41,777 nt of DNA from Oscillospiraceae bacterium (GTDB taxonomy: Bacteria > Bacillota > Clostridia > Oscillospirales > Ruminococcaceae): assembly GCA_900768705.1 (NCBI GenBank), contig CAAGEB010000035.1, forward strand, positions 1 through 41,777, in the 5' to 3' direction. How positions within the stretch are numbered: the first letter of the stretch is position 1; every line of letters starts with the position of its first letter. Made by a program: the position numbers and the translations under genes. The notes beneath the pieces are model-generated. The model was not told the origin of the DNA. It saw nothing but the letters and a program-made list of their open reading frames with translations, and did no database searches. Positions 6,773-14,904 of this stretch are shown here, in pieces.

Positions 6773-8719
6773 ATGGTAAGTGGTAATATGAAAAGCTCTA
6801 AGAAAATTTCACGGATCATTACAGTAAGGCTGTTCGTTGCAGTATTCGCTGCTTTTCTCGTTTCCTCTGTGCTTTCATATTGTCTGCTGTTGTCTGTTTC
6901 CGAGCGGGAAGCATACGACCTTGTTCAGCAAAGCACCTATGATGTAAGCACCGATTTGATGGATAAAACCACTGAATATATCATGGCGGATTATACCAGA
7001 TGGCTTGTTGAATACGAAAGCAACGGGGCAGACGCTTTCAGGGAGAAGCTTGAGAACGACCAATCAAGATTCAGCTATATTACCGATAATGATGGAATAA
7101 TACTTATAGCCGGAACCGATGAATATATCGGACTCGATATACATGATATAGAGGAAGTTGGATACTGTGTTGACAGTATTTACGAAATGGGCGTTGCCGA
7201 AGGTGTCACGACAGTAGGAAACATTACATCAAAGCCGGTCACAAGTCTTGACGGAGAAACTCAGCTGTATTATGTTATCCTGCGCCTATATGACGGGACA
7301 GGATTCCTTGTTGCGGCAGTATCGCCGGAATACTATGATTCGGAAATAGCAGTACAAGGACAGTTTATTGCTTCTAACCGTCATATAGGTCACAACGGCT
7401 TTAATATTATCGTTGATTCGCAAAAAAAGGTTATAAGCACACTATATTACGATGAGCTGTTTTATCAGACAATACCTCATTCCGAGCTTATTGACGAGTT
7501 TAACAACGAAAACAGCAGTCTGGTAACAAAGCAGACATATCCCGGAAACAAATGGAACAATTATGCTGATATTTACAAGTACTTCATAAACGGCAGGAAT
7601 ATATTCTGGGATACCGAGTATTACTATTCGATAACTACGGATAACGGGGTGTATTTCACATACAGCCTTTACCCCGTCAGCGAAGCCCGTGATTCGCTTT
7701 ACACCACAATGATGTTCACGCTCATTATTGAGATCGTGGTATTTTCGGTGCTGTTTTTTACAATGCACCTGCTGATAAAGCGTACAGTAGTAAAAAAACT
7801 CGAATCTGTCAACCATTCGCTTGGTGAGATAACACAGGGCAATCTTGAAGAAAGAGTTGAAGTTCGGGATTCCTACGAGTTCGATATGCTCTCCACCGAC
7901 ATAAACGCTACCGTTGACAGGCTGAAAGAGTACATAGCAGAAGCTGCTGCGCGCATTGATGCCGATCTTGCCGTAGCAAAGGCGATACAGAGTTCTGCGC
8001 TTCCGACGGTATTTCCGCCGTTCCCCGAACGAAAGGAATTTGAGCTTTACGCAAGCATGAATGCGGCTAAAGAGGTCGGCGGTGATTTCTACGACTTTTA
8101 TATGCTGAATAATGACACCCTCGGTTTTCTCATTGCAGATGTTTCCGGCAAAAGCATACCCGGCGCGATGTTCATGATGACGGCAAAGACTGTTATAAAG
8201 AGCCTCGCAGAGAGCGGTCTGCCCCCCGCAGAGGTGTTCACGCTTGCAAACGAAAAGCTGTGCGAGGGCAATGAAGCGGAGATGTTCGTTACGGCATGGC
8301 TCGGTTATCTTGACCTGAAAACAGGCTTCGTTCATGTGGCGAATGCCGGACACAATCCGCCTGTGCTTATCCGTGACGGAAAAGCCGATTATGTGATACT
8401 AAAGCCTGGTCTGATGCTGGCAGGAATGGACGGAGTTCGCTATAAGGACCAGACCGTGCAGCTTCAGAAAGGTGATATACTGTATCTCTACACGGACGGT
8501 GTTACCGAAGCGATGGACACCGCCGAGGAGCTTTACGGTGAGGACAGGCTGCAAAAGCTGCTGTCATTTGGCGAGAATTATCCGGAACCCTCCGCCGATA
8601 ATGGCATTGTCGAGCCTGTGTGCAGCATGGTAAGCGAGGATCTCGCAAAGTATACAGCCGGCGCAGAGCAGTCGGACGATATAACCATGCTCTGTATCCG
8701 GTATCTGGGAGGTAATTGA
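6773..8719 (+). CDS. Membrane SpoIIE/RsbU-type PP2C phosphatase with sensor domain
   Basis: This 648-residue protein has a transmembrane helix at about 15-40 and a large extracytoplasmic sensor region (about 40-305, Cache-like in length and aromatic content). A second helix lies at about 308-332, a HAMP linker (about 333-390) follows, then a C-terminal SpoIIE-type phosphatase domain (about 415-645). Metal-binding and fold motifs are visible: GGDFYDFYM, ADVSGKSIPGAMFM, NAGHNPPVL, LYLYTDGVTEAMD and QSDDITML. It should sense an external cue and dephosphorylate the STAS protein encoded just upstream. ATG 6773 is one base after the STAS stop, and a second ATG at 6788 is possible. Whether the exported peptide itself is the ligand is an open and testable idea. 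Confidence 0.92.
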   Translation: MVSGNMKSSKKISRIITVRLFVAVFAAFLVSSVLSYCLLLSVSEREAYDLVQQSTYDVSTDLMDKTTEYIMADYTRWLVEYESNGADAFREKLENDQSRFSYITDNDGIILIAGTDEYIGLDIHDIEEVGYCVDSIYEMGVAEGVTTVGNITSKPVTSLDGETQLYYVILRLYDGTGFLVAAVSPEYYDSEIAVQGQFIASNRHIGHNGFNIIVDSQKKVISTLYYDELFYQTIPHSELIDEFNNENSSLVTKQTYPGNKWNNYADIYKYFINGRNIFWDTEYYYSITTDNGVYFTYSLYPVSEARDSLYTTMMFTLIIEIVVFSVLFFTMHLLIKRTVVKKLESVNHSLGEITQGNLEERVEVRDSYEFDMLSTDINATVDRLKEYIAEAAARIDADLAVAKAIQSSALPTVFPPFPERKEFELYASMNAAKEVGGDFYDFYMLNNDTLGFLIADVSGKSIPGAMFMMTAKTVIKSLAESGLPPAEVFTLANEKLCEGNEAEMFVTAWLGYLDLKTGFVHVANAGHNPPVLIRDGKADYVILKPGLMLAGMDGVRYKDQTVQLQKGDILYLYTDGVTEAMDTAEELYGEDRLQKLLSFGENYPEPSADNGIVEPVCSMVSEDLAKYTAGAEQSDDITMLCIRYLGGN

Positions 8720-8720
8720 A

Positions 8721-9128
8721 ATGAAAGAACTGACTATTGAAGCTGTTCCCGAAAATGTAGATACAGTCATTGAGTTCATTGACGAGCAGCTTGCCGAATA
8801 CGGCTGCGGTATGAAAGAGCAAATGGCGATAGACGTTGCAGTGGACGAACTGTTCGCAAATATCGCCCATTATGCCTACAACCCCGAAACAGGGAATGCG
8901 ACTGTGCGCGTTGAGGTGTTTGAGGAACCTCTTGCTGTCGAAATAACCTTCATAGATAACGGCGTACCCTATGACCCGCTTGCCAAAGCCGATCCTGATA
9001 CAACACTTTCCATAGAGGACAGACCGATAGGCGGCATGGGTATTTTCATCGTGAAAAAGAGTATGGACGCCGTGAACTATGAATACAAGGAAGGCAGGAA
9101 CATACTCACTATCAGGAAAAATATCTGA
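8721..9128 (+). CDS. RsbW-like anti-sigma factor / serine kinase
   Basis: The 135-residue protein is a lone GHKL ATPase domain. The N box is DELFANIAHYAY, the G1 box is IDNGVPYDP and the G2 box is GGMGIFIVKK, all in the order and spacing seen in RsbW/SpoIIAB-type kinases. Such proteins sequester a sigma factor and phosphorylate the STAS antagonist. Here the antagonist (6469) and its phosphatase (6773) are directly upstream, completing a partner-switching module. Its sigma partner is not adjacent; the small sigma factor at 849 is the only candidate in the window. The gene starts 1 base after the phosphatase stop, consistent with coupling. Confidence 0.9.
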   Translation: MKELTIEAVPENVDTVIEFIDEQLAEYGCGMKEQMAIDVAVDELFANIAHYAYNPETGNATVRVEVFEEPLAVEITFIDNGVPYDPLAKADPDTTLSIEDRPIGGMGIFIVKKSMDAVNYEYKEGRNILTIRKNI

Positions 9129-9261
9129 AATGCAGTTTGCGCTGCCGGAAAACCAAACCGTATATCGGGTTTGTGTTTGTGATATAGTGATTTTCACAGG
9201 GCTTTTGGAAGGAATATCCCTCTATAAACAGAGGTGAAGCAGGTATAATGGGTGGGTAATT

Positions 9262-10398
9262 ATGGTCAGAACCGAAAGAAAAGAACAGCGACGATTGAAA
9301 AAAGAGCAAAAAAATAACCTTGTAGCTTTCAATGCGGATAATGATATTAAGTACCGTGCTCCGTTCGGCATAAATCATGTGCGTACTCTGGCATGGATAT
9401 GTATAATTGTTATGCAGATAACCGTGCTTGCCGATGTGGTAAAACGCTTCTCAGACATGGAATTGATAAGCGCAGGCAGCATTGAAGTTATACAGATGTT
9501 AACAAGTATGTCCGTACCGCTATTCCTGCTCACCTCATTTTCATACATACTCCAGAATAAAGAAAAATGCGGCCGGATAGTCTTATTGTATCTTGTCATG
9601 TCAATGATAATACCCATTTTGTTCAGCCTTTTATTCTTTCATTTTGGGACAGGAATAGTTGAAACCTTTTTCCAGCAGACCAACGAGAATGTGCAGGACA
9701 CCATAAACAGGTTTGCCGCAGACGCGTTCGGCGAGTCGCTGAACTGTAACATCTTCATTGATATGCTGCTGTTTTCCTCGCTGACTTTTTTCCTCACCGC
9801 CAAACCAAAGTCGGAGTTTTTCATCGGAAAGAAAATCTATATTTTCAGAGCGTTTGCCCTAATTCCCGTATTGTATGAAATAGCCGCTTTTGTATATAGA
9901 CTTTTGTGGCTGTCGGGTTCTGTTGTTCCCTCGCTGTTTGTTTATGTGTATATGCCGACAAAAGCGCCGCTTACTTTTATCGCTTTTGCGCTGGTGCTTG
10001 CTTTTGAGATTTCAAAGCAGAGAAGATATATGAAACTCGGCGGCACAGAGGAAGGCTATGCGGAGTTCTTTGCGACAAATAAGAATTCATTTATGTTTGC
10101 AAAGTCAACCGCCAAAACCTTTGCATTTGTCGGCTTAGTTGATTTGCTGTTTGTGTTAATATGGGGGGCTATTGTGTATGTTTATTCGGGAAACTTTAAC
10201 GACTTTGAGATAATATCAAAAATCGGCTTAGGAAAATCGGCAGACCTTATGCTGATTGCTCCTTTTACTTTGTTGTTTTCCTATAACCGCAAGCCGAAAA
10301 TCGCGAATTATAACTTAATTCTTCCGATTTTTATGATATTTTTGATTATTCTTGCCTATATTGAAGCCGGATATATTATGCTGACCGGAAAGCTATAA
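9262..10398 (+). CDS. Polytopic membrane protein of unknown function
   Basis: The 378-residue protein starts with a basic cytoplasmic stretch (about 30 residues rich in Arg, Lys and Glu) and then has about eight or nine hydrophobic helices, for example ICIIVMQITVLADV, IVLLYLVMSMIIPILFSLLF and LILPIFMIFLIILAYI. I see no catalytic motif and do not recognise the family. The overall shape recalls integral-membrane acyltransferases, but their conserved motifs were not found. It lies 133 bases after the kinase in the same direction, the last gene before a degenerate region. It may belong to the peptide locus as an immunity or receptor protein; that is only a positional guess. GGGTGG precedes the ATG. 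Confidence 0.75.
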   Translation: MVRTERKEQRRLKKEQKNNLVAFNADNDIKYRAPFGINHVRTLAWICIIVMQITVLADVVKRFSDMELISAGSIEVIQMLTSMSVPLFLLTSFSYILQNKEKCGRIVLLYLVMSMIIPILFSLLFFHFGTGIVETFFQQTNENVQDTINRFAADAFGESLNCNIFIDMLLFSSLTFFLTAKPKSEFFIGKKIYIFRAFALIPVLYEIAAFVYRLLWLSGSVVPSLFVYVYMPTKAPLTFIAFALVLAFEISKQRRYMKLGGTEEGYAEFFATNKNSFMFAKSTAKTFAFVGLVDLLFVLIWGAIVYVYSGNFNDFEIISKIGLGKSADLMLIAPFTLLFSYNRKPKIANYNLILPIFMIFLIILAYIEAGYIMLTGKL

Positions 10399-10413
10399 TA
10401 CCCGAAATGCCTG

Positions 10414-10626
10414 TTATTTCAGCATTTCTTTCGTTATAATATAGCTGGTATTTTTAGTCACACCGATTTCCTGACCCTCTAACATTCTCATTACAAAACG
10501 ATAGGGCTGCTTGTTACTGTTGCTTATCGTCAGTTTCATCATTTTGATCTCGGGGAGCTTGCGAATAGCTTCAAAAGATGCAAACACCCCTAAAATCCCT
10601 TTCCGCTCAACCCCACGGTCAGCGAC
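10414..10626 (-). pseudogene. Coding relic, C-terminal fragment of a mobile-element protein
   Basis: About 70 codons are open on the minus strand between a TAA (10627-10629) and a terminal stop (10414-10416). The peptide reads like a real protein end, with pieces such as GVFASFEAIRKLPEIKMMK, QPYRFVMRMLEGQEIG and SYIITKEMLK, but there is no start codon with a ribosome site. It lies downstream of a TOPRIM fragment in the same orientation, so both may be scraps of one conjugative element. The family is not identified. Confidence 0.5.
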
Positions 10627-10664
10627 TTAAACTCCGAAACTCCAAAATGGATTTGCGGAGCGTC

Positions 10665-10770
10665 GGGAAGATAAAATCTTCCGCACCTCTTTTTTTAGTG
10701 ACAACACAGGCAAGGTAAAATACCTTGATGTTAAAATTTACCTGTACCAGAGTAGGGAGATAAAATTCCC
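10665..10770. repeat. Three successive short palindromes with TAAAAT centres
   Basis: Three hairpins follow at about 45-base intervals: GGAAGATAAAATCTTCC (about 10666-10682), CAAGGTAAAATACCTTG (10711-10727) and GGGAGATAAAATTCCC (10755-10770). The first two are perfect palindromes around AAA; the third is imperfect. They share the core TAAAAT while their arms differ. They sit between two mobile-element relics. Confidence 0.6.
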
Positions 10771-10791
10771 GACCTCGGAAATTTATCTTCT

Positions 10792-11041
10792 CTATCGCCG
10801 ACCTTTGTGAGAGTGCGGCGGGGGTTTTACCTTGCTCGGCTCGGTGGGTAAATGTTGAACCGATTGAGATTTATCTATCAGCTCACGGGTGCTAATGGTT
10901 TTTTGGAGCAGCTCTTTAAAGTCCTTAACTCCGCTGTAATCCAAAACCTTGTTGCACGGAATGAGGTTATTCTCCGAGATAAATCGTGCGCCAGCTTCAT
11001 CGTTATCCACACAAGCATATAGGGGTAAGCCACGCTTCGCT
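10792..11041 (-). pseudogene. TOPRIM-domain protein fragment (conjugative-element relic)
   Basis: On the minus strand the frame reads LPLYACVDNDEAGARFISEN and continues with KVLDYSGVKDFKELLQK. The VDNDEAG run is the acidic DxD-type motif of TOPRIM domains, in the form found in primase-like proteins of conjugative elements. It is cut upstream by a TAA (11042-11044) only about a dozen codons before the motif, so the N-terminal part is missing. The C-terminal tail is proline- and basic-rich. It cannot encode a working enzyme and is best read as a remnant of an integrated element. Confidence 0.6.
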
Positions 11042-11140
11042 TATGATTTAAGCCCTGCTTTCCTTGCTCACTCGGTTTATTTGATTGTCGGTTGTTGGTA
11101 TGATAAAAAACGACCAAAGAAGATGATATAATCCCCTTAG

Positions 11141-11199
11141 AGTAGACACTCGAAAAAACAAAAGAATTTTATAAATTTTGTTTTTTTCAAATGTCTACT
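11141..11199. repeat. 59-bp inverted repeat, possible IS-end relic
   Basis: AGTAGACA (11141-11148) is exactly complementary to TGTCTACT (11192-11199). The inner arms CGAAAAAACAAAA and TTTTGTTTTTTTCAAA also pair, around an AT-rich centre. This could be two abutting ends of a vanished insertion sequence or a strong hairpin acting as a bidirectional terminator. No transposase gene is nearby. Confidence 0.5.
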
Positions 11200-11267
11200 T
11201 GACAGGGGGCGCTTCAAACGGTCATTTCGGACTTTGGCGGGATTATATATCCCTAAACTGCCCTCGC

Positions 11268-11375
11268 AGAAGGGGGTAGGGGGATAGGGGCTTGGAAAAG
11301 CACAATCTTATTACCTTACAGTCGAAACGCAATTCACATTGCAAAGTACCGTTGGGAAAAAGCCCCCGGGGCTCC
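11268..11375 (-). repeat. Interspersed GC-rich repeat, copy 1
   Basis: Read on the minus strand, this stretch contains CCCAACGGTACTTTGCAATG, then GACTGTAAGGTAATAAGATT and CAAGCCCCTATCCCCCTACC. The same modules occur on the plus strand at 25665-25740, 37597-37620 and 37960-38100. It is one member of the non-coding repeat family seen at four places in the window. Confidence 0.7.
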
Positions 11376-11397
11376 CGGGCGATGTGGTGAAATACTA

Positions 11398-11427
11398 AAT
11401 CCCCCGCACAATTTTGTGCGGGGGATT
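11398..11427 (-). terminator. Rho-independent terminator of the Ter operon
   Basis: CCCCCGCACA (11401-11410) pairs with TGTGCGGGGG (11415-11424) around a short ATTT loop, with flanking A/T runs on both sides. It lies 24 bases beyond the telA stop on the minus strand and could also work in the other direction. Confidence 0.8.
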
Positions 11428-11450
11428 TTCGTTGCATAGATGTTATAGGA

Positions 11451-12626
11451 TCAAGCCTTCATTTTCTTTTTGTAGTCTTCCTTGATCTGTTCCAGAGCAA
11501 CAGCGTCCTGCTTGCGTTTTTCACGAGCCTGATCCTGAATTGCCTGAACCTCGTCGATACCGGTAACGATAGTCTGCCATGTCTGCTGGAGAGTTTCAAC
11601 CTTGATGGAGGAGTTGGAAGCCATCTGTGCTACCATCTTGGACTGATCAACGGTGTTCTGTGCGTTCTTGATAAGCAGCTCATTGGTCTTTTCGTCCAGA
11701 GCGGAAAGGCTTTCAGCCTGAATCTTCTGACGCTTCAGCATAATAGCCTGTGCGAGAGCCTGCTTGAAAACAGGCATTGTGATGATGAAAGCGGAGTTGA
11801 TTTTGCGAATAAGGTTCAGATTGGAGTATTCCATGGTTTTCAGCATAGGAACGGTCTGGAGAGCCACATTCTCGGCAATTTTCAGATCCATAACACGCTG
11901 ATCGAGAATTTCACGCATCTGCTGAAGATTGGACAAATCCATGCGGATTGTGCCGTCATCAGGGTTTTCCTCAACCTTTTTCTTGTATTCCTCAATGTAG
12001 GCGTCGGTTTCCTTGACTGCCTGTTCGCCTGCCATAATATACTTGACAAGCTGCTGATAATAGCCGAGGTTGGCGTCGTACATATTGTCGAGCTTGGTAT
12101 TTGCCTGCTCAATTTCGGTTTCGTACTGCTTGAGCTGAACATAGATTTTATCAATATCCTTGCCCATGGTGTCGTACTTGTTGAGGATTTTCTCCAGCTT
12201 CTTTTTCAGATTTCCGAAGAAGCCGGGTTTTTCATCCTGAAGCTCCTTGATGTCGAACTGATCCATAATATTGGCAAGGCTTTTCAGCATAACGCCTGTG
12301 TCGTTTACCTGATCAATGCTCATTGAATTCAGTACCTGATCGGAAGCCTTGGAAATTTCTTCGGCAGCCTCTGCTCCGAATTTAACAATAGTATTGCTGT
12401 CATTAAGATTGATTGTGGAAACAAGTCTGTCGATGTCCTGACTTGTTGCAAGCTGCTGCTTGATTTCATCGGTTTTAACGGCGATGTTGAAGTTCTTTAC
12501 CTCTTCAATCTGAGCTGCAAGCTTGGTTTCGGTGGGGTCTGTCGCAACAGTGGCGGTGGTTTCGATTTCCTGTGCAGGCTGTGCTGCGGGCTGAGCCGAA
12601 GCTCCCGGTTTAAACTGTAATCCCAT
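11451..12626 (-). CDS. telA: TelA-like toxic anion resistance protein
   Basis: The 391-residue protein matches the length and character of TelA. It is long, helical and rich in Gln, Glu and Lys with no membrane segment, and includes NKYDTMGKDIDKIYVQLKQY and the well conserved helix pair ending in MPVFKQALAQAIMLKRQKIQ. TelA homologues are linked to tellurite and other toxic anion resistance and usually lie in Ter gene clusters; the biochemical activity is not known. The N-terminal 45 residues are Ala/Pro/Thr-rich and probably disordered. ATG 12626 was chosen because GAAAGGA lies 8 bases upstream, while an in-frame ATG further upstream has no good site. It is the last gene of the ten-gene operon and is followed by a terminator. 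Confidence 0.92.
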   Translation of the reverse strand: MGLQFKPGASAQPAAQPAQEIETTATVATDPTETKLAAQIEEVKNFNIAVKTDEIKQQLATSQDIDRLVSTINLNDSNTIVKFGAEAAEEISKASDQVLNSMSIDQVNDTGVMLKSLANIMDQFDIKELQDEKPGFFGNLKKKLEKILNKYDTMGKDIDKIYVQLKQYETEIEQANTKLDNMYDANLGYYQQLVKYIMAGEQAVKETDAYIEEYKKKVEENPDDGTIRMDLSNLQQMREILDQRVMDLKIAENVALQTVPMLKTMEYSNLNLIRKINSAFIITMPVFKQALAQAIMLKRQKIQAESLSALDEKTNELLIKNAQNTVDQSKMVAQMASNSSIKVETLQQTWQTIVTGIDEVQAIQDQAREKRKQDAVALEQIKEDYKKKMKA

Positions 12627-12688
12627 AATTTTTTTCCTTTCAATTATATTATTCATCGGTATTCCGATGACTGCGAACAAAGTAACAA

Positions 12689-14866
12689 TCAGTGCTTTCC
12701 GAAGAGCTTTCCGAAGAATCCGCCGCTGCTTTTTTCCTCGGCGGGAATTTTGAATTTCGGAATCTCTGCGTCGTAGATGAACTGATTCTGGATATGCTCC
12801 TCAAAAGCGTCGTTGGTGACGAAGGTCTCAATATTTTTATAGCCTGTGGGAGTATAAATCAGCACATCAAAGCCTATCAGATTGCAAAGCACTGTCTGGA
12901 TACATTCCGATAGGGTGAAGGTGTTCTCCACTGCGTCGATAATAACCAGCTTGGGAATTGTCCTCGTGAAATCAAACCGCTGAATTATCTGCATATACTC
13001 ACGGCTAAGATTAAGTCCGAAATGAAGCACGCTGCACATCAGGTCATCGCCGCTGAGCTTTATAAATCCGCTCTGGACGGTTTCCTGAAGCTTATACAAC
13101 AGCATATCCTGCGTCCTGTCGGGAAGATAGCTGAATTTGTTCAGAGTGGAGGCTTTCAGCTTCTCTGCGTCAATTTCACCGTTTCGGTAAAAGCTTCGGT
13201 AGGCAGACAAGTCCGTATCCGTTTCCGAGGGAGCGTTTTTCTGTTTAACCAGAAGAATTGTCTCGGGGGTAAGCTTGGAACGGACATCGTCCCAGTAAGC
13301 GTTCAGATTTCCGTCGGGAACGCCGCTGATTTTTGCAAAGATATTCGGAACCGTTACCAGATTTCCTGCTGTGGAAAAGCCCTGTCGGAATCTGGCTTCC
13401 TCTTTCCAGAGAATGGAGATTTCTTCATAGGTGGTTTTCAGAGTCAGACTCTGGCTGTTAGGAAACTGGAAGCTGCGGTAAATTCCCGTGTCACCGCCAT
13501 AAAGCATAGTATCCAGATCCCGCTCGGCGGAATAGGCGACAGTTGCCACCTTCATTTTCATTGCCTTGGTAGGATAGCTGCCGCTTTCCTTGCTGAGAGG
13601 AAGTTGAAAAATCTGTATTCTGCCGTCAATATTCTTTTCGGAAGTAATCTTTACATTGGATTGGTTCGGTGTGATGTAAACCACATCAAATCCGCATTTT
13701 GACATAAACTGCAAAAAATACACTTCCGACTGTGAAATATCTCCGTAATACAGGATAACCGGAATATCTTCGTATTTAACCGCATATTTACGAGCCTGAG
13801 TGCAGCGATAAAGCCAGGTTATCAGCTTATTGCCCAGATTAAGCACCACAGTCTGATTTCCCGTATCAAGTCCGCCGAGTATTTCTTTGAGTGCGGACTG
13901 CGCCAGAGCGGTACGGGTTTTGTCTCCGGGGAGATTAATCAGAAGAGTGAGAGCGTCAATCATTTCCTGAGTGCTTGTCCGTGGCACCGAGCCTAACGCT
14001 CTTACCTCGTCCGCATTGGGATTTTCAAGAGGCTTTTCAATGAAAATAAGCTGTTTTTTCAGACCTGCAAAGCCTTCCTTGAATTTAACCAGCATATTGG
14101 TATATACCGCTTCATCATTGTATCCGATAAGAGCCGCACAATAAACGGGGATTTCTCCGTCCTCGGTATAAACTCCGCCGGAAGAAACAACACGGTTTTT
14201 TCTGTCCTTGAGAAAATCCTCGAACATTCCCGCAGCGGTGGTATTATAGCGTTTCACCAAGCCCTTTACCCGTTCCTGTTCTGTACGAAGTTCCGAGAGC
14301 TTGGCTTCCTTGGAAATATCCACCTTTTCAAAGTCGATCTGAATGGGAGCCGAAAATTTTCCGCTCTTTACGGTAATTTTGTCCTTATAGGGAAATTTGT
14401 CAAAATCGCAGTCGTTTCCGTAGCTTACCAGAGTAATATTAACTCCTGCCGCAAACAGCATATACAACAGATAAAGCTCACGAAGCGTTGCGCTTCCCAC
14501 AAACAGTACGGAGCCGGGTCTTGCTCCCAAGTACTTCATCAGCCAGCACAGCATTACGAAATAGGTGTTTTTCTTGTTCGTACCGCAATTCTGAACCGCC
14601 TGCGCCATTATCTCCGCCAACAAATTGCTGTTACAGGGAATATTGGCGGAATGAAGCCACATATTCAGAGCTTTTGCAATATCGGCAGGATTGTCAAAGC
14701 TGGAAGCCGTATATGCCGCAGCCTTTGTAATTTCATCCGTCGAAGCCATAGGAAACTTTTCCTTGATGAAAAGACCGTTCTTCTGCACGGCGACATATTC
14801 TCCCACAAGAAACCCCCGAAAGGCTTCGGGATTGTCATAGCCTACATATCTTGTGAACAAGTGCAT
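12689..14866 (-). CDS. YceG-like protein of the tellurite/stress cluster
   Basis: This 725-residue soluble protein resembles the YceG family, named after the Bacillus subtilis gene next to a TelA homologue. Landmarks include a Rossmann-like segment (PGSVLFVGSATLRELYLL, then INITLVSYGND-type strand residues) around residues 115-155 and similar alternating strands in the second half (CGFDVVYITPNQSN). No classic catalytic motif is evident; the family has been suggested to belong to a biosynthetic module, which remains unproven. It precedes telA by 62 bases, the order expected for the yceG-yceH pair. The C-terminal 20 residues are Gly/Lys/Phe-rich (SSGGFFGKLFGKH). Confidence 0.82.
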   Translation of the reverse strand: MHLFTRYVGYDNPEAFRGFLVGEYVAVQKNGLFIKEKFPMASTDEITKAAAYTASSFDNPADIAKALNMWLHSANIPCNSNLLAEIMAQAVQNCGTNKKNTYFVMLCWLMKYLGARPGSVLFVGSATLRELYLLYMLFAAGVNITLVSYGNDCDFDKFPYKDKITVKSGKFSAPIQIDFEKVDISKEAKLSELRTEQERVKGLVKRYNTTAAGMFEDFLKDRKNRVVSSGGVYTEDGEIPVYCAALIGYNDEAVYTNMLVKFKEGFAGLKKQLIFIEKPLENPNADEVRALGSVPRTSTQEMIDALTLLINLPGDKTRTALAQSALKEILGGLDTGNQTVVLNLGNKLITWLYRCTQARKYAVKYEDIPVILYYGDISQSEVYFLQFMSKCGFDVVYITPNQSNVKITSEKNIDGRIQIFQLPLSKESGSYPTKAMKMKVATVAYSAERDLDTMLYGGDTGIYRSFQFPNSQSLTLKTTYEEISILWKEEARFRQGFSTAGNLVTVPNIFAKISGVPDGNLNAYWDDVRSKLTPETILLVKQKNAPSETDTDLSAYRSFYRNGEIDAEKLKASTLNKFSYLPDRTQDMLLYKLQETVQSGFIKLSGDDLMCSVLHFGLNLSREYMQIIQRFDFTRTIPKLVIIDAVENTFTLSECIQTVLCNLIGFDVLIYTPTGYKNIETFVTNDAFEEHIQNQFIYDAEIPKFKIPAEEKSSGGFFGKLFGKH

Positions 14867-14904
14867 ACCACCTTTTTCTGTAAGTAATCGGTAAAATGTA
14901 TTTG

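Noticed and set aside
7442..8353. Minus-strand frame of 303 codons opposite the SpoIIE-type phosphatase
   Set aside because: It is a shadow of the phosphatase gene, whose catalytic motifs are intact on the plus strand.
13022..13702. Plus-strand frame of 226 codons inside the YceG-like gene
   Set aside because: It is antisense to a conserved gene in a compact operon, with no start signal or family resemblance.
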